Below are positions 35,899-44,572 of a stretch of 64,000 bases of DNA, one piece after another (position 1 is the first letter of the stretch; every line of letters starts with the position of its first letter). The translations under genes and the position numbers were made by a program. Source of the DNA: PMG-095 sp037200885 (lineage in GTDB: Bacteria > Myxococcota_A > Polyangia > Polyangiales > Polyangiaceae); contig JBBCIN010000001.1 of assembly GCA_037200885.1 (NCBI GenBank), forward strand, positions 1,488,001 through 1,552,000, written 5' to 3'. Below the pieces are notes generated by a model. It saw nothing but the letters and a program-made list of their open reading frames with translations. It was not told where the DNA came from and did not search any database.

Positions 35899-35941
35899 CG
35901 CTCTCGACCCGCGTCCCAGTCTTTGATAGAGAGCAAGAGAA

Positions 35942-36506
35942 GTGGCAACGGGCGAGAAGTACCTGAAGTTTCGTTGTACCGGCTGCGGCAACTGCTGCAA
36001 AGAGCCGCTTTTGCCGCTGACCGACTCGGACATCAAGCGCATCGTGCGCCACACCGGTGAAAGCAGCCATGAGTTGGTGCGCTGGGTCGATCGCAACGGC
36101 ATCGACATGGACGACGAGCCCGAGGCGTTCGTCATGCTGCGCCAGGGCAAACGGGTAATGGTGCTGCGCCACGAGGGCGGAGGTTGCCGCTACCTCGGTT
36201 CCGACGACCGCTGCACGATCTACAACCATCGACCGCTCGGCTGCCGCATCTTCCCGTTCGACCCCACCTTCAAAGAGGACGGCAAGCTGCATCGCCTGAA
36301 GCTGATTCAAGCCACTGATTGCTTGTACGAGCTCGACGGCGAAAACGATCTCGGCAAAGTTCAGGCGTTGCACGGCAAGCACCTGGCGGCGACCAGCGCC
36401 TACCAAGCGAAGGTGGCCCGCTGGAACGATCGCCAGAGCGACCGCAAAAGCCTCGGCAAAAAAGTGCAGACCGCGGCCGATTTTTTTCGCTTTCCTCGGC
36501 GTTTAA
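35942..36506 (+). CDS. YkgJ-family cysteine-cluster protein (frameshift near the end)
   Basis: Zinc- or iron-chelating family protein. The cysteine cluster FRCTGCGNCCKEP is at the N-terminus, with further ligands in GCRYLGSDDRCTIYNHRPLGCRIFPFDP. It starts at a GTG. The T7 run at 36481-36487 has one base too many: with six T the protein ends DFFAFLGV at 36506, a natural end. Read as given, the frame runs on through 50 basic residues to 36664. Confidence 0.8.
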
Positions 36507-36660
36507 TCGGTTCGGAGCACGCCGCGCGCCGCCGCCGCTTATCTCCGCGCTCCGAGCGGCCGTCTTCACTCGGAACACGAGATTGGCTCCCACTGCCACC
36601 CGAAAATCCCAGCCGCCCGCTCTCGCTCCGGACAGCGTCCGGCGCCGCGACACCCCCGCG

Positions 36661-37066
36661 ATGAGCCGCCGCACCGTGCTCGTCGTCGACGATGACCCAA
36701 TCGTGCTCGAGGTGACCCGCGAACGGCTGGAGAGCGCAGGGTACATCGTCCACGTTTCGCGAAGAGGCGCTCGGCACCTCGCAATGGAGCGCCGAGTTTC
36801 AGCCAGACATCGTGCTGCTCGACGTCAACATGCCCCGCGCTGACCGGCCCGGACCTCGCGCAGCTCCTGAAAAAGCGCCGCGCCACCAAAGACATCGCGG
36901 TCATCCTGTACTCGTCACTGGAGCCGACCCGAACTGCAAACCAAGCTGCTTGCTACGGGCGCCGTCGGCGCGATTCGGAAGAGTGGGGGACGCGCGCAGA
37001 TTCTTGGAAGAGTTCGAGAGACTCGCGGCGCGGTGTGAGCACGCGGGGGTGAGCACGCGGGGGTGA
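36661..37066 (+). CDS. Single-domain response regulator receiver (frameshifted)
   Basis: CheY-like receiver. The acidic pocket and phospho-Asp are in TVLVVDDDPIVLEVTRERLESAGY and PDIVLLDVNMPALTGPDL; the Thr/Ser and Lys switch positions are in VILYSSLEPTEL and GAIRKSGG. Three single-base breaks lie near 36762, 36837 and 36910. Its last codons run into a 14-bp tandem repeat, so the C-terminus may vary. No histidine kinase is adjacent. Confidence 0.7.
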
Positions 37067-37159
37067 GCACGCGGGGGTGAGCACGCGGGGGTGAGCACGC
37101 GGGGGTGAGCACGCGGGGGGTGAGCACGCGGGTGAGCACGCGGGGGTGGAGCACGCGGG
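37035..37159. repeat. 14-15 bp tandem repeat GTGAGCACGCGGGG, about 9 copies
   Basis: Consecutive copies differ mainly in the number of G (3-6). The array begins inside the last codons of the receiver gene and runs into the intergenic region. The G-rich strand could form quadruplex-like structures; G-run lengths may also be sequencing-limited. Confidence 0.9.
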
Positions 37160-37228
37160 ATCGGCGGTTTGAGATTTTTGGCCTAGCGGCTTCCTGTGGC
37201 GCTGGGCCGCCCGCGCTTCGTTGAAAGA

Positions 37229-37323
37229 TCGCACGCGCCTGTGCGGTCAGTTCTCGTAGGTCTGCGCACTTATTGGTCGCACGCGCCTGTGCGGTCAGTT
37301 CTCGTAGGTCTGCGCCTTATTGG
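37229..37323. repeat. 47/48-bp tandem duplication
   Basis: Two head-to-tail copies (37229-37276 and 37277-37323) beginning TCGCACGCGCCTGTGCGG and ending CTTATTGG differ by one base. This looks like a recent duplication. Confidence 0.92.
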
Positions 37324-37424
37324 CGGATCGTGATCTTATCCTGCCAAAGTCGGCTGAGCTCGACGTATTTCCGGGCACGCGGCTGAACTGCTTGGCGCGC
37401 GCTCCGGCGCGAGGGAGAACGCGG

Positions 37425-37510
37425 CGCTTCGCGCGCGGGAGGGGGGACGCGGCGGTTCGCGCGCGGGAGGGGGGGACGCGGCGCTTTGCGCGCGGGGAGG
37501 GGAGGGCGGG
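37425..37510. repeat. Imperfect G-rich tandem repeats of about 27 bp
   Basis: Three imperfect copies built on CGCGCGGGAGGGGGGACG followed by CGGCG. The strand is almost pure purine in its core, with G runs of 4-7. Confidence 0.7.
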
Positions 37511-37617
37511 TGGATGGGGAAGTGGCGATCTCGATCCGGCGTCGCAACCCGTGTGACGATGGTGTTCAGGTTCTGGCGCGGCTTGCTCGGGGCGGCTTGT
37601 TTGGCTAACTAGGGGGC

Positions 37618-38148
37618 ATGAGCAACAAGAGTTATCTCGTTTTGACGGCGGTGGGGCCGGATCGGCCGGGGTTGGTGAGCGAGATTTCTTCGATGGTGCT
37701 CTCCGCGGGGGCGAACCTCGAGGACAGTCGGATGGCGATCTTGGGCGGGGAGTTCGCGTTGCTCGTGCTGGTCTCCGGTGACGAGAAAGCGACGGGAGAA
37801 GTGGCAGCGCGCGGCGGTGACCTCGGCGCGCGCTTGGGGCTTGCGCTCCTGACCAAGGCGACCACTCCGCGCCAGGAGGCGGCTGATTTTTTGCCCTTTC
37901 AGATCCGGGTGACGGGCGTGGACCGGCCGGGCATCGTGCAGCGCGTGGCGGGGGTGTTGGCTGGTCGCGGGGTAAATGTGGCTTCGCTCGAATCGCGGCT
38001 GGAGTTTGCGCCCGAGAGTGGCACGCCGATGTTCATTTTAGAGGCCCATCTGCAGATCCCCTCCGCCTTGGCGCTGGCGGATCTGCGGCGTGAGCTCGAC
38101 AGCGCGTGCGAAGAGGAGAGCTGGGACTACACGTTGGAAGGCGGCTGA
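37618..38148 (+). CDS. gcvR: Tandem ACT-domain protein, GcvR-like
   Basis: A 176-residue protein made of two ACT domains: the first starts SYLVLTAVGPDRPGLVSEISSMV, the second FQIRVTGVDRPGIVQRVAGVLAGRGVNVASLESR. This is the arrangement of GcvR, the glycine-cleavage repressor that binds glycine and acts through GcvA in E. coli. Neither gcvA nor gcv genes are nearby, so a broader amino-acid-sensing role is possible. A good AGGGGG ribosome site precedes the ATG. It is 24 bases upstream of hemB. Confidence 0.82.
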   Translation: MSNKSYLVLTAVGPDRPGLVSEISSMVLSAGANLEDSRMAILGGEFALLVLVSGDEKATGEVAARGGDLGARLGLALLTKATTPRQEAADFLPFQIRVTGVDRPGIVQRVAGVLAGRGVNVASLESRLEFAPESGTPMFILEAHLQIPSALALADLRRELDSACEEESWDYTLEGG

Positions 38149-38172
38149 GGCTGCTGATAGGCTAGGGACGCC

Positions 38173-39141
38173 ATGCTCGTTCGCCCTCGTCGCAATCGAC
38201 TCACTCCCCAAATGCGCGGCCTCGTCCGCGAGACCACGCTCAGCCCCGAACAGCTGATCTACCCGATGTTCGTGCAGGAGGGGGAGGGGCAGCGAACGGC
38301 CATCTCTTCCATGCCCGGGCAAGCGCGCCTATCGGTCGATTTGCTGGTCGAAACGGCAGCGCAGGCCTTCGCGCTCGGAGTCCCCGGTGTGGCGCTCTTT
38401 CCCGCCTTGAGTGACGAACTGAAGGATCCACGCGGCGCAGAGAGCGCGAACAGCGCCGGACTCTTGCAGCGCGCGGTGCGCGCGCTCAAATCCTCTCTGC
38501 CTGGCTTACTCGTGATCACGGACGTGGCGCTCGATCCGTACTCTTCGGACGGTCACGACGGCGTATTGATCGACGGTCGCATCGACAATGACGTCACTGT
38601 GCCGATCTTGGCGCAGATGGCGGTGACCCAGGCCCGCGCCGGCGCCGACATCGTGGCTCCAAGCGATATGATGGACGGCCGCGTCGGCGCGATCCGCAGC
38701 GCGCTCGATGCCGCTGGCTTCAATCAAGTCGGCATCTGCGCCTACTGCGTGAAATACGCGTCCGCGTTCTACGGTCCGTTCCGCGAGGCGCTGGATTCCG
38801 CGCCGCGCGGCGGCGACAAAAAGACCTACCAGATGGATCCCGCCAATGTTCGTGAAGCGCTCCGTGAAGTGCGCCTCGACGAAGCCGAGGGCGCCGACTG
38901 GCTCATGGTCAAGCCTGGCTTGCCCTACGCGGACGTGATTCGCCACGTGCGCGGCCTGACCGCGCTGCCCGTCGCCACCTACCAAGTCAGCGGCGAGTAC
39001 GCCATGCTCAAAGCTGCGGGGCAAAACGGCTGGCTCGACTACGACCGAGCGATCCTAGAAACCCTGCTCTGCCTCCGCCGCGCCGGCGCCGACATCATCT
39101 TCACGTACGCCGCCATCGAAGCCGCAAAACTGCTGGCCTGA
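38173..39141 (+). CDS. hemB: Delta-aminolevulinic acid dehydratase (porphobilinogen synthase)
   Basis: Condenses two 5-aminolevulinate molecules to porphobilinogen for haem and corrin synthesis. The active-site lysines are in ICAYCVKYASAFYGPFR and WLMVKPGLPYADV. The metal-site region reads DVALDPYSSDGHDG, with Asp/Ala replacing the Cys triad of zinc enzymes, so it is a zinc-independent, probably Mg-using, type. The length of 322 is normal. It is probably co-transcribed with the gcvR-like gene. Glycine sensing next to haem synthesis is suggestive but unproven. Confidence 0.95.
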   Translation: MLVRPRRNRLTPQMRGLVRETTLSPEQLIYPMFVQEGEGQRTAISSMPGQARLSVDLLVETAAQAFALGVPGVALFPALSDELKDPRGAESANSAGLLQRAVRALKSSLPGLLVITDVALDPYSSDGHDGVLIDGRIDNDVTVPILAQMAVTQARAGADIVAPSDMMDGRVGAIRSALDAAGFNQVGICAYCVKYASAFYGPFREALDSAPRGGDKKTYQMDPANVREALREVRLDEAEGADWLMVKPGLPYADVIRHVRGLTALPVATYQVSGEYAMLKAAGQNGWLDYDRAILETLLCLRRAGADIIFTYAAIEAAKLLA

Positions 39142-39289
39142 CATGTCGCCCGCAAGGTGAACGCTTCGCGCCACTGCTTCAGCAGTTGCTCGGTGAGGCC
39201 CGTCCAGTTTCGAAAATCGAGTTTGAATTTCAACTCTAGTTTGCCGTCATCGAACCCTTTCTTCTTTCTCGAATGGAGTTTGAATGCGG

Positions 39290-39308
39290 TGCGGGATAGC
39301 GATCGCCC
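39290..39308 (-). repeat. Dispersed 3'-flank element, copy 2
   Basis: On the minus strand GGGCGATCGCTATCCCGCA, 17 bases after the glnE stop. It differs from the holB and uvrC copies at two positions. Confidence 0.5.
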
Positions 39309-39325
39309 CCCTCCTCGCTGACCCG

Positions 39326-42238
39326 CTAGCCGAGATTGAGCACCTTCTCGTAGCTTGCGCGCACGCTATCGGTGACGTCCTTGTAGCGGGCGATCAGGTG
39401 TTCGCTGGCGCGTTGTCCTTGGCCGTCTTGAAAGCCATGCGGCGGGCAAGCTGCGCGAGGCCGGCGCTGCGGGTGTCGACCACCGCGCTGCTTACACCGC
39501 TTTTGACGACGATGCGCTGTTCGAGCTGACGGAGAAAGCGGTAGCCGTCGTTGAAGATTTCGAAGTGGGTGGTGCTGAGATAGCCCGAGCTGTGCAATGC
39601 GCCGAGCGCCCCGCCCAAATCGGGGGTGCGCACTCGAGGATCGGCGCCATTTTTCATTTGTAGCCATTGCACGGCAAATTCGATGTCGAGCAGCCCGCCG
39701 TGGCCAGTCTTCAGATTGTAACGGCCTTCGCGTTCGCGACCCTGTTCCTTTTCCAGACGCGTGCGCAAATGGTGCATCTCGCTCGCGGGTGGCGCGCCGC
39801 CTTCGTACGCCGCGCGCCAAGCAATGCCGAGCGCGCGGCGCAAGAGCTCGGGATCGCCGACCACGCCACGCGCGCGCAACAGCGTTTGCCTTTCCCAGGG
39901 CGCGCCCGAAGACAACACCGCGGGGCCAGGTTCGAGCTCACTGCCGTCGAGCGGTTGACCGTGATAGCGCGCGAAGGACGAAAGCGAGGTGACCAAGAGC
40001 CCGTGCGAGCCCGAGGGGCGCAAGCGCGCGTCGAGCTCGTAGCCCGGGCCGGCCGCGTGGGGCTCGGTGAGCAATCGGATCACGCGCTGCGCGCCGCGCA
40101 CGAAGTAAGTCGTCGCTTCTTGAGGTTCGGGGGCAGCGCTGGGCAAAAAGCTGAAAATGACGTCCAAATCCGAGCCGTAGCCCAAATCACGACCGCCTAG
40201 CTTGCCCAAGCCGAGCACCGCGAAGCCGGGCACGTCCCCCGAACACGTGCCTGACCACGCAGGCCAAGATCTCTTCGGCGAGATCCGACAAGATGCGCGT
40301 GGCGTCGCGCATGCCGATCGTACCCGCCAGATCCGCGACCGCCACTTCTACGGTGATGCGCCGCTTGGCGGCGCGCAACGCACCGATGAAGGACTCTTCG
40401 CGTTCATCGGGATCGGAATCCGGCGAGAGCGACTGGGCGGCGTTCCAAATCTCGGCGCGAACGGCGGCCTGTGGGTCACTCACCGCGCCGCCACCGAACA
40501 AGATCACGTCCGCCAACTCTGGACGGCTGGAGACGGCATCCCCGACGAACGCGCTGGCGCCGAAAGCGGTGATCAAGCGCTGCAGGGCGCGCCGATCATC
40601 GCCGAGCGCATTGACGTAGGCCGCGGGAGCCAAAAATTTGCCGAAAAACGAGCGCAAATAGCGCGCGGCCTGCTCTGGATCTGCGGAGCTCGCCAGGGCA
40701 TCCAGCACGCTGTCGGTCAAGTCCGGGTGGCGGTCGCGAGTGAGCGCTCCGAGTAAGCCGTCCGGTCGTCGCGCCAGGGCCGCGACGTGCTCGCCCATGT
40801 CAGCGCTTTTGAATTGCTCCTCGGCGACGCGACCGAGCTCTGGATCGTCGCCTTCGAGCTCGCTGATCAAATGCGCACGCGGCACGCTCGGCTGCGCCGG
40901 GCCGTGGTGCGTCAACGACTGGAACGTGCTGCTCACGCGCTCGCGCGCAAGCTCGAGCTCGCGTTGTAAGCCCGACCCGTCGGAAAAGCCCATGCTGCGC
41001 GCCAAGCGCGCATACTCTTCGCTGTCGCTCGGGAGCAAGTGAGTCTGCACGCCGCTCGCCCACTGCACCCGGTGCTCGACGGTTCGTAAAAGTACGTACG
41101 ACTCGGCGATACCCCGCGCTTCGCGATCGCTCACCAAGCCCTGGCTTCTGAGCCGCGCCAGCGCGGGCAACGTGCCCTGCACGCGCAGGGCTTGTTCACG
41201 GCCGCCCCAGACCAATTGCAGCGATTGCACGAAGAATTCGGCCTCGCGAATGCCACCCGGGCCGAGCTTGAGATCGCGCTCGGGATCGGGGCTGAGCTCG
41301 TTGCGTGAGCGCACGACGAGCTCGCTCAGGGCCTCGGCGATGGTCGGGTCGACCCGGTTCCGATACACGAAGGGCGTGATCAGTTCGCGGCTCAACAAAC
41401 GACCGAGCTCCAGATCGCCTGCGCAAGGCCGCGCGCGCAAGAGGGCCGCGCGTTCCCACAGCCTGCCCCAGGTCTCGTAGTAACGTTCGGCCGCGGCGAC
41501 CGAATTGACGATGGCGCCCGCCGCCCCTTCCGGTCGGAGACGCAGATCGACGCGCCAGATCAAGCCATCCTTACTGGGCGTGCCCATCGTGGCCACGGCG
41601 CGACGCACGACTCGACTGAAGTGCTCGTGAAGTGAGAGCTGGCTCTCGCCCTCGTCCGTGTCGTAGATGAAAATCACGTCCACGTCCGAGCCCGCATTCA
41701 GCTCATTTCCGCCCAATTTTCCCAGTCCCAGCATGACCAGTGTCGAGGGCAACCCGTCCGCGCGCAGCGGGGCGCCGAAGCGTTCCGCGATCGCGGCTTC
41801 TGCTTCCGCGAGCGAGGCGTCGAACGCGGCGGCCGCCAGATCGCTGATTTCACTGGCGGTGACTTCGATGCTCGCGCCGCCCAAGCGCACCGGCAGGAGC
41901 TCGCGCAGTGCGATGCGCGCTTTCTCCGCCCAAACGCGACGGCGGAGCATCGCGATGCCCCGCTCTGGATCGCCTTCTATCTTGAGCATGCCCCGCAGGG
42001 CAGAGAACAATTCACGCTGTCGACGTCGCGCGCGAAACCCTTCACGGGCGATCAGGTCGAGCGCGTCGTGTTGAAAGCCAGCGCTCGGCGTCAGCGCGGG
42101 AAAGGCAGACCCGAGCAGCACGCCCAGCGCGCCGCCTTCGCGCCCGCTCTGCTCGGCGAGCAGCATGTGGGCCCGCTCGGGGGCGATGGCAAAGGCCAAA
42201 TTTTGGAGTTCTTGGGCGAGTGTCACGCTGGTTTTCAC
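39326..42238 (-). CDS. glnE: Bifunctional glutamine synthetase adenylyltransferase/deadenylase (frameshifted)
   Basis: Modifies and unmodifies glutamine synthetase in response to nitrogen signals. Two nucleotidyltransferase domains are visible, each with GLGKLGGxxLxxGSDxDVIF: the C-terminal-type copy VLGLGKLGGRDLGYGSDLDVIF and the N-terminal copy MLGLGKLGGNELNAGSDVDVIF. GPGGIREAEFFVQ and GHGGLLDIEFAVQW are the other hallmarks. About 970 codons is the usual size. Two indels, near 40225 and 39410, interrupt it; the end is SVRASYEKVLNLG. The GTG at 42238 is preferred because upstream ATGs would lie inside the divergent metallophosphoesterase gene. Confidence 0.9.
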
Positions 42239-42317
42239 GCGCAATTTCGGCGTTGGGTGCCGAGCCCCAGCATAGCCTCTTGTCCCCGAGCCCGCCTGAC
42301 CGTACGAACCGTGGGGC

Positions 42318-42953
42318 ATGCGGTTTTTGTGCATCTCGGACATTCACGGCCACGCGGCTGCCTTGGACGCGGTGATCAAGGAGGCCGACAGCCTCGGTTG
42401 GGATCAGCTCGTGGCCTGCGGCGACCTCTGCTTTCCGGGGCCCGGACCGCTCGCCGTATGGAAGACCCTGCTCCATCATCGCGCGCTGTGCGTGCAGGGC
42501 GTGGGCGATCGCGCCCTCGCGCAGATCGACCCGAACAAGCTGAGTGCGACCAGTGAAGTCGAGCGCAATCGCATCGAGCGTTTGCGTCAGGTACAGCACG
42601 AGCTCGGCGAGATCATCGTGACGCGCATCGGTCAGCTACCCACGGTTGCAACCCTGCCCATCGAATCTGGCCACACACTCTTGGCCGTGCACGGCTCACC
42701 GCTCGATCCCAGCGAACCGTTCAGCGTCGAGATGAGCGATGACGAACTGATCGCGCTGCTGGGGGACGAACCCGGTGACATCATCGTTTGCGGCGGTAGC
42801 CACGTACCCTTCGACCGCTCGGTCGCCGACGTGCGCATCGTCAACGTCGGCTCCGTGGGCGAAGCCCCCGGCGGCGGCTACGCCAACTTCACCATCGTCA
42901 CCACCTCCGCCCTCGGCATCAACGTCGCGCAACACGTAGTCCCGCTCGAATAG
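42318..42953 (+). CDS. Calcineurin-like metallophosphoesterase with altered metal motif
   Basis: A 211-residue phosphoesterase. Metal motifs are CISDIHGHAAALDAV, VACGDLCFPGPG and CGGSHVPFDRSV. The third motif, normally GNxD with Asn as metal ligand, reads QGVGDRAL here, so the Asn is Val and the catalytic His is Gly. The change comes from normal codons, not a frameshift. Activity may be altered or lost. It diverges from glnE with about 80 bases between them. Substrate unknown. Confidence 0.75.
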   Translation: MRFLCISDIHGHAAALDAVIKEADSLGWDQLVACGDLCFPGPGPLAVWKTLLHHRALCVQGVGDRALAQIDPNKLSATSEVERNRIERLRQVQHELGEIIVTRIGQLPTVATLPIESGHTLLAVHGSPLDPSEPFSVEMSDDELIALLGDEPGDIIVCGGSHVPFDRSVADVRIVNVGSVGEAPGGGYANFTIVTTSALGINVAQHVVPLE

Positions 42954-42965
42954 CCTGCAGCAAGG

Positions 42966-42984
42966 GGGCGCTCGCGCTCCAGCA
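42966..42984 (+). repeat. Dispersed 3'-flank element, copy 3
   Basis: GGGCGCTCGCGCTCCAGCA, 12 bases after the metallophosphoesterase stop. It matches the main form except that A becomes C at the two repeated GAT positions. Confidence 0.5.
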
Positions 42985-43003
42985 ATCCTGGGCGGGTCGC
43001 GGA

Positions 43004-43504
43004 CTAGTGCTCGCTTGCTCTCTCGTTCCGCCGGGCGACCAGCGTGCAGGTCAAATGGCTCGAGGCCAAGCCCACCTGGAAGCGTTCGCCATGGCTGACC
43101 TCGGTCAACTCGCGCCCCACCTCCAGCGTGCCCGTGGCGAGCGAGGATCGCGGAATGCGCCAGCGGCGCACGCGCTGGCCTGGGACCACGACCTCGAACA
43201 CCCAAAACGAGCCGTCGTCGTGGAAATTCTCGGCCACCAAGAGCTCGTGACCCTGGCGGTGCTCGAGCAAGAGCGTACGCCCGGTCGAAGTCTCGATCAG
43301 GTCGATCGAGCTGAAGCGCGGCGCGTGCTCGGCATGCGTCGCATCCTCACAGTGGCCGGGGATGAAGCGCGCAAGCGTCTTGGTGTCGGGCAGCGGCGCT
43401 TCGGGCACGGCGTAGCCGCCGCGGAACGGTGACCCGCACGCGATGAACGCGAGCGAGCAGGCGAGACACGCGAGGCTCGCGCCGGCCGCGCGCCGCGCGG
43501 TCAT
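43004..43504 (-). CDS. Hypothetical lipoprotein
   Basis: A 166-residue predicted lipoprotein with signal SLACLACSLAFIAC and a mature part rich in beta-strand-like segments (GRTLLLEHRQGHELLVAENF, SFWVFEVVVPGQRVRRWRIP). No family recognised. Its start overlaps the trpF stop by four bases, so it is co-transcribed with trpF. The last part is convergent with the metallophosphoesterase gene. Confidence 0.6.
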   Translation of the reverse strand: MTARRAAGASLACLACSLAFIACGSPFRGGYAVPEAPLPDTKTLARFIPGHCEDATHAEHAPRFSSIDLIETSTGRTLLLEHRQGHELLVAENFHDDGSFWVFEVVVPGQRVRRWRIPRSSLATGTLEVGRELTEVSHGERFQVGLASSHLTCTLVARRNERASEH

Positions 43505-44133
43505 GGGGCCTGGTCGGCGGCTCGCACGGCATAGACGAAGGCGCGCAGCAAGCCCTCGTGCTTCTTGCGCGGATTTTGCGCGAGCTCCACGCCGCTGGCG
43601 ACGTCTACACCGAAGGGCTTCAGCGTGCGCACGGCTTCACCCACGTTGTCCGGAAACAGCCCGCCCGCGAGGATCACTTGGCGGCTCTGCACGAGCGGCT
43701 GCGCCAACGACCAATCGAAACGCGTGCCGGTACCGCCGAGCTCGCCGGTTGGACTCTTCGCGTCCAGCAGCAGGCGTTCGCCGCCGTACGACGCGGCGCG
43801 GGCGATGTCCTCACTGCCGCCGATGGCGACTGCTTTGAACGCTTCCGGCTGGGCCGCCTCGAGATCGGCGGGCGCCTCGGCACCGTGCAATTGCAGCCAG
43901 CGAATGCCGGTCGCTCGGCGCAAGCCGACCAGCTCATCGACGCTCCGATCGGCGACCACCGCGACCAGCTCCACCAGATCTCCAACCGACTCCGCGATGT
44001 GTGCGGCGGTCGCGAGGTCGACGACGCGCTTGGACGAAGGGACGAAGTTCAGCCCCAAGGCGTCGGCCCCAGCCGCGATGGCGATCAACGCGTCCTCGAC
44101 GCTGGTAATGCCGCAGATCTTGACGAAGGTCAT
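43501..44133 (-). CDS. trpF: Phosphoribosylanthranilate isomerase
   Basis: TIM-barrel enzyme of tryptophan synthesis. Signatures are VKICGITSVEDAL (catalytic Cys), LGLNFVPSSKR, LLLDAKSP (catalytic Asp), VILAGGLFPDNV and FGVDVASGVE. The length of 210 residues is normal. It is alone here, with no other trp genes nearby, downstream of the GAF and CheY-like genes and upstream of a lipoprotein. Confidence 0.93.
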   Translation of the reverse strand: MTFVKICGITSVEDALIAIAAGADALGLNFVPSSKRVVDLATAAHIAESVGDLVELVAVVADRSVDELVGLRRATGIRWLQLHGAEAPADLEAAQPEAFKAVAIGGSEDIARAASYGGERLLLDAKSPTGELGGTGTRFDWSLAQPLVQSRQVILAGGLFPDNVGEAVRTLKPFGVDVASGVELAQNPRKKHEGLLRAFVYAVRAADQAP

Positions 44134-44191
44134 CTTGGCGTCGCTTCGTGTGAGGGGAGCCGCTCGAGTCGAGAGCGACTCGAGCGCAGGG

Positions 44192-44569
44192 CTACTCGAT
44201 TTTGAGCAGCTCTTTGACAGTGGCGATCACCTGCGGAGCCTGGATTGGCTTGGTGATGTAAGCGTTCGCCCCGAGCTGCAGGGCTCGCTGCCGGTCCTCT
44301 TGAGAGCCTTCCGTGGTGATGATCACGATCGGCGTGTCCTTGTGCACCGGATCCGTGCGCACGCGTTTCACGAGCTTGAGGCCATCCATGATCGGCATGT
44401 TGATGTCGGTCACGATGATGTCGTAGCGGGCCGAGGCGAGCTTACGCAGACCGTCGACGCCGTCATCTGCTTCGGTGACGCGCAGGTTCTTGACGCGCGC
44501 CAACGCGAACACCAAGAGCTGCCGCATCATCGGCGAGTCTTCAACGATTAAGCAGGAGTATTCCGCCAT
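44192..44569 (-). CDS. CheY-like response regulator
   Basis: Single receiver domain, 125 residues. The acidic pair is in LIVEDSPMMRQ, the phospho-acceptor in YDIIVTDINMPIMDGLKLV, the switch Thr in IVIITTEGSQ and the Lys in AYITKPIQAPQV. All residues needed for phosphorylation are present. It starts three bases after the stop of the upstream GAF-domain gene, so the two probably work together. No kinase is nearby. Confidence 0.9.
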   Translation of the reverse strand: MAEYSCLIVEDSPMMRQLLVFALARVKNLRVTEADDGVDGLRKLASARYDIIVTDINMPIMDGLKLVKRVRTDPVHKDTPIVIITTEGSQEDRQRALQLGANAYITKPIQAPQVIATVKELLKIE

Positions 44570-44572
44570 GAA

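Larger units (their letters stand above)
37067..37617. other. Gene-free repeat-rich intergenic region
   Basis: About 550 bases hold no convincing gene. They carry three different tandem repeats (37035-37159, 37229-37323, 37425-37510). A possible promoter for the gcvR-like gene would lie at the right end, but I cannot identify one with confidence. Confidence 0.6.

Noticed and set aside
37035..37159. Possible CRISPR or attachment-site array
   Set aside because: Units of 14-15 bases have no spacers; this is a simple tandem repeat.
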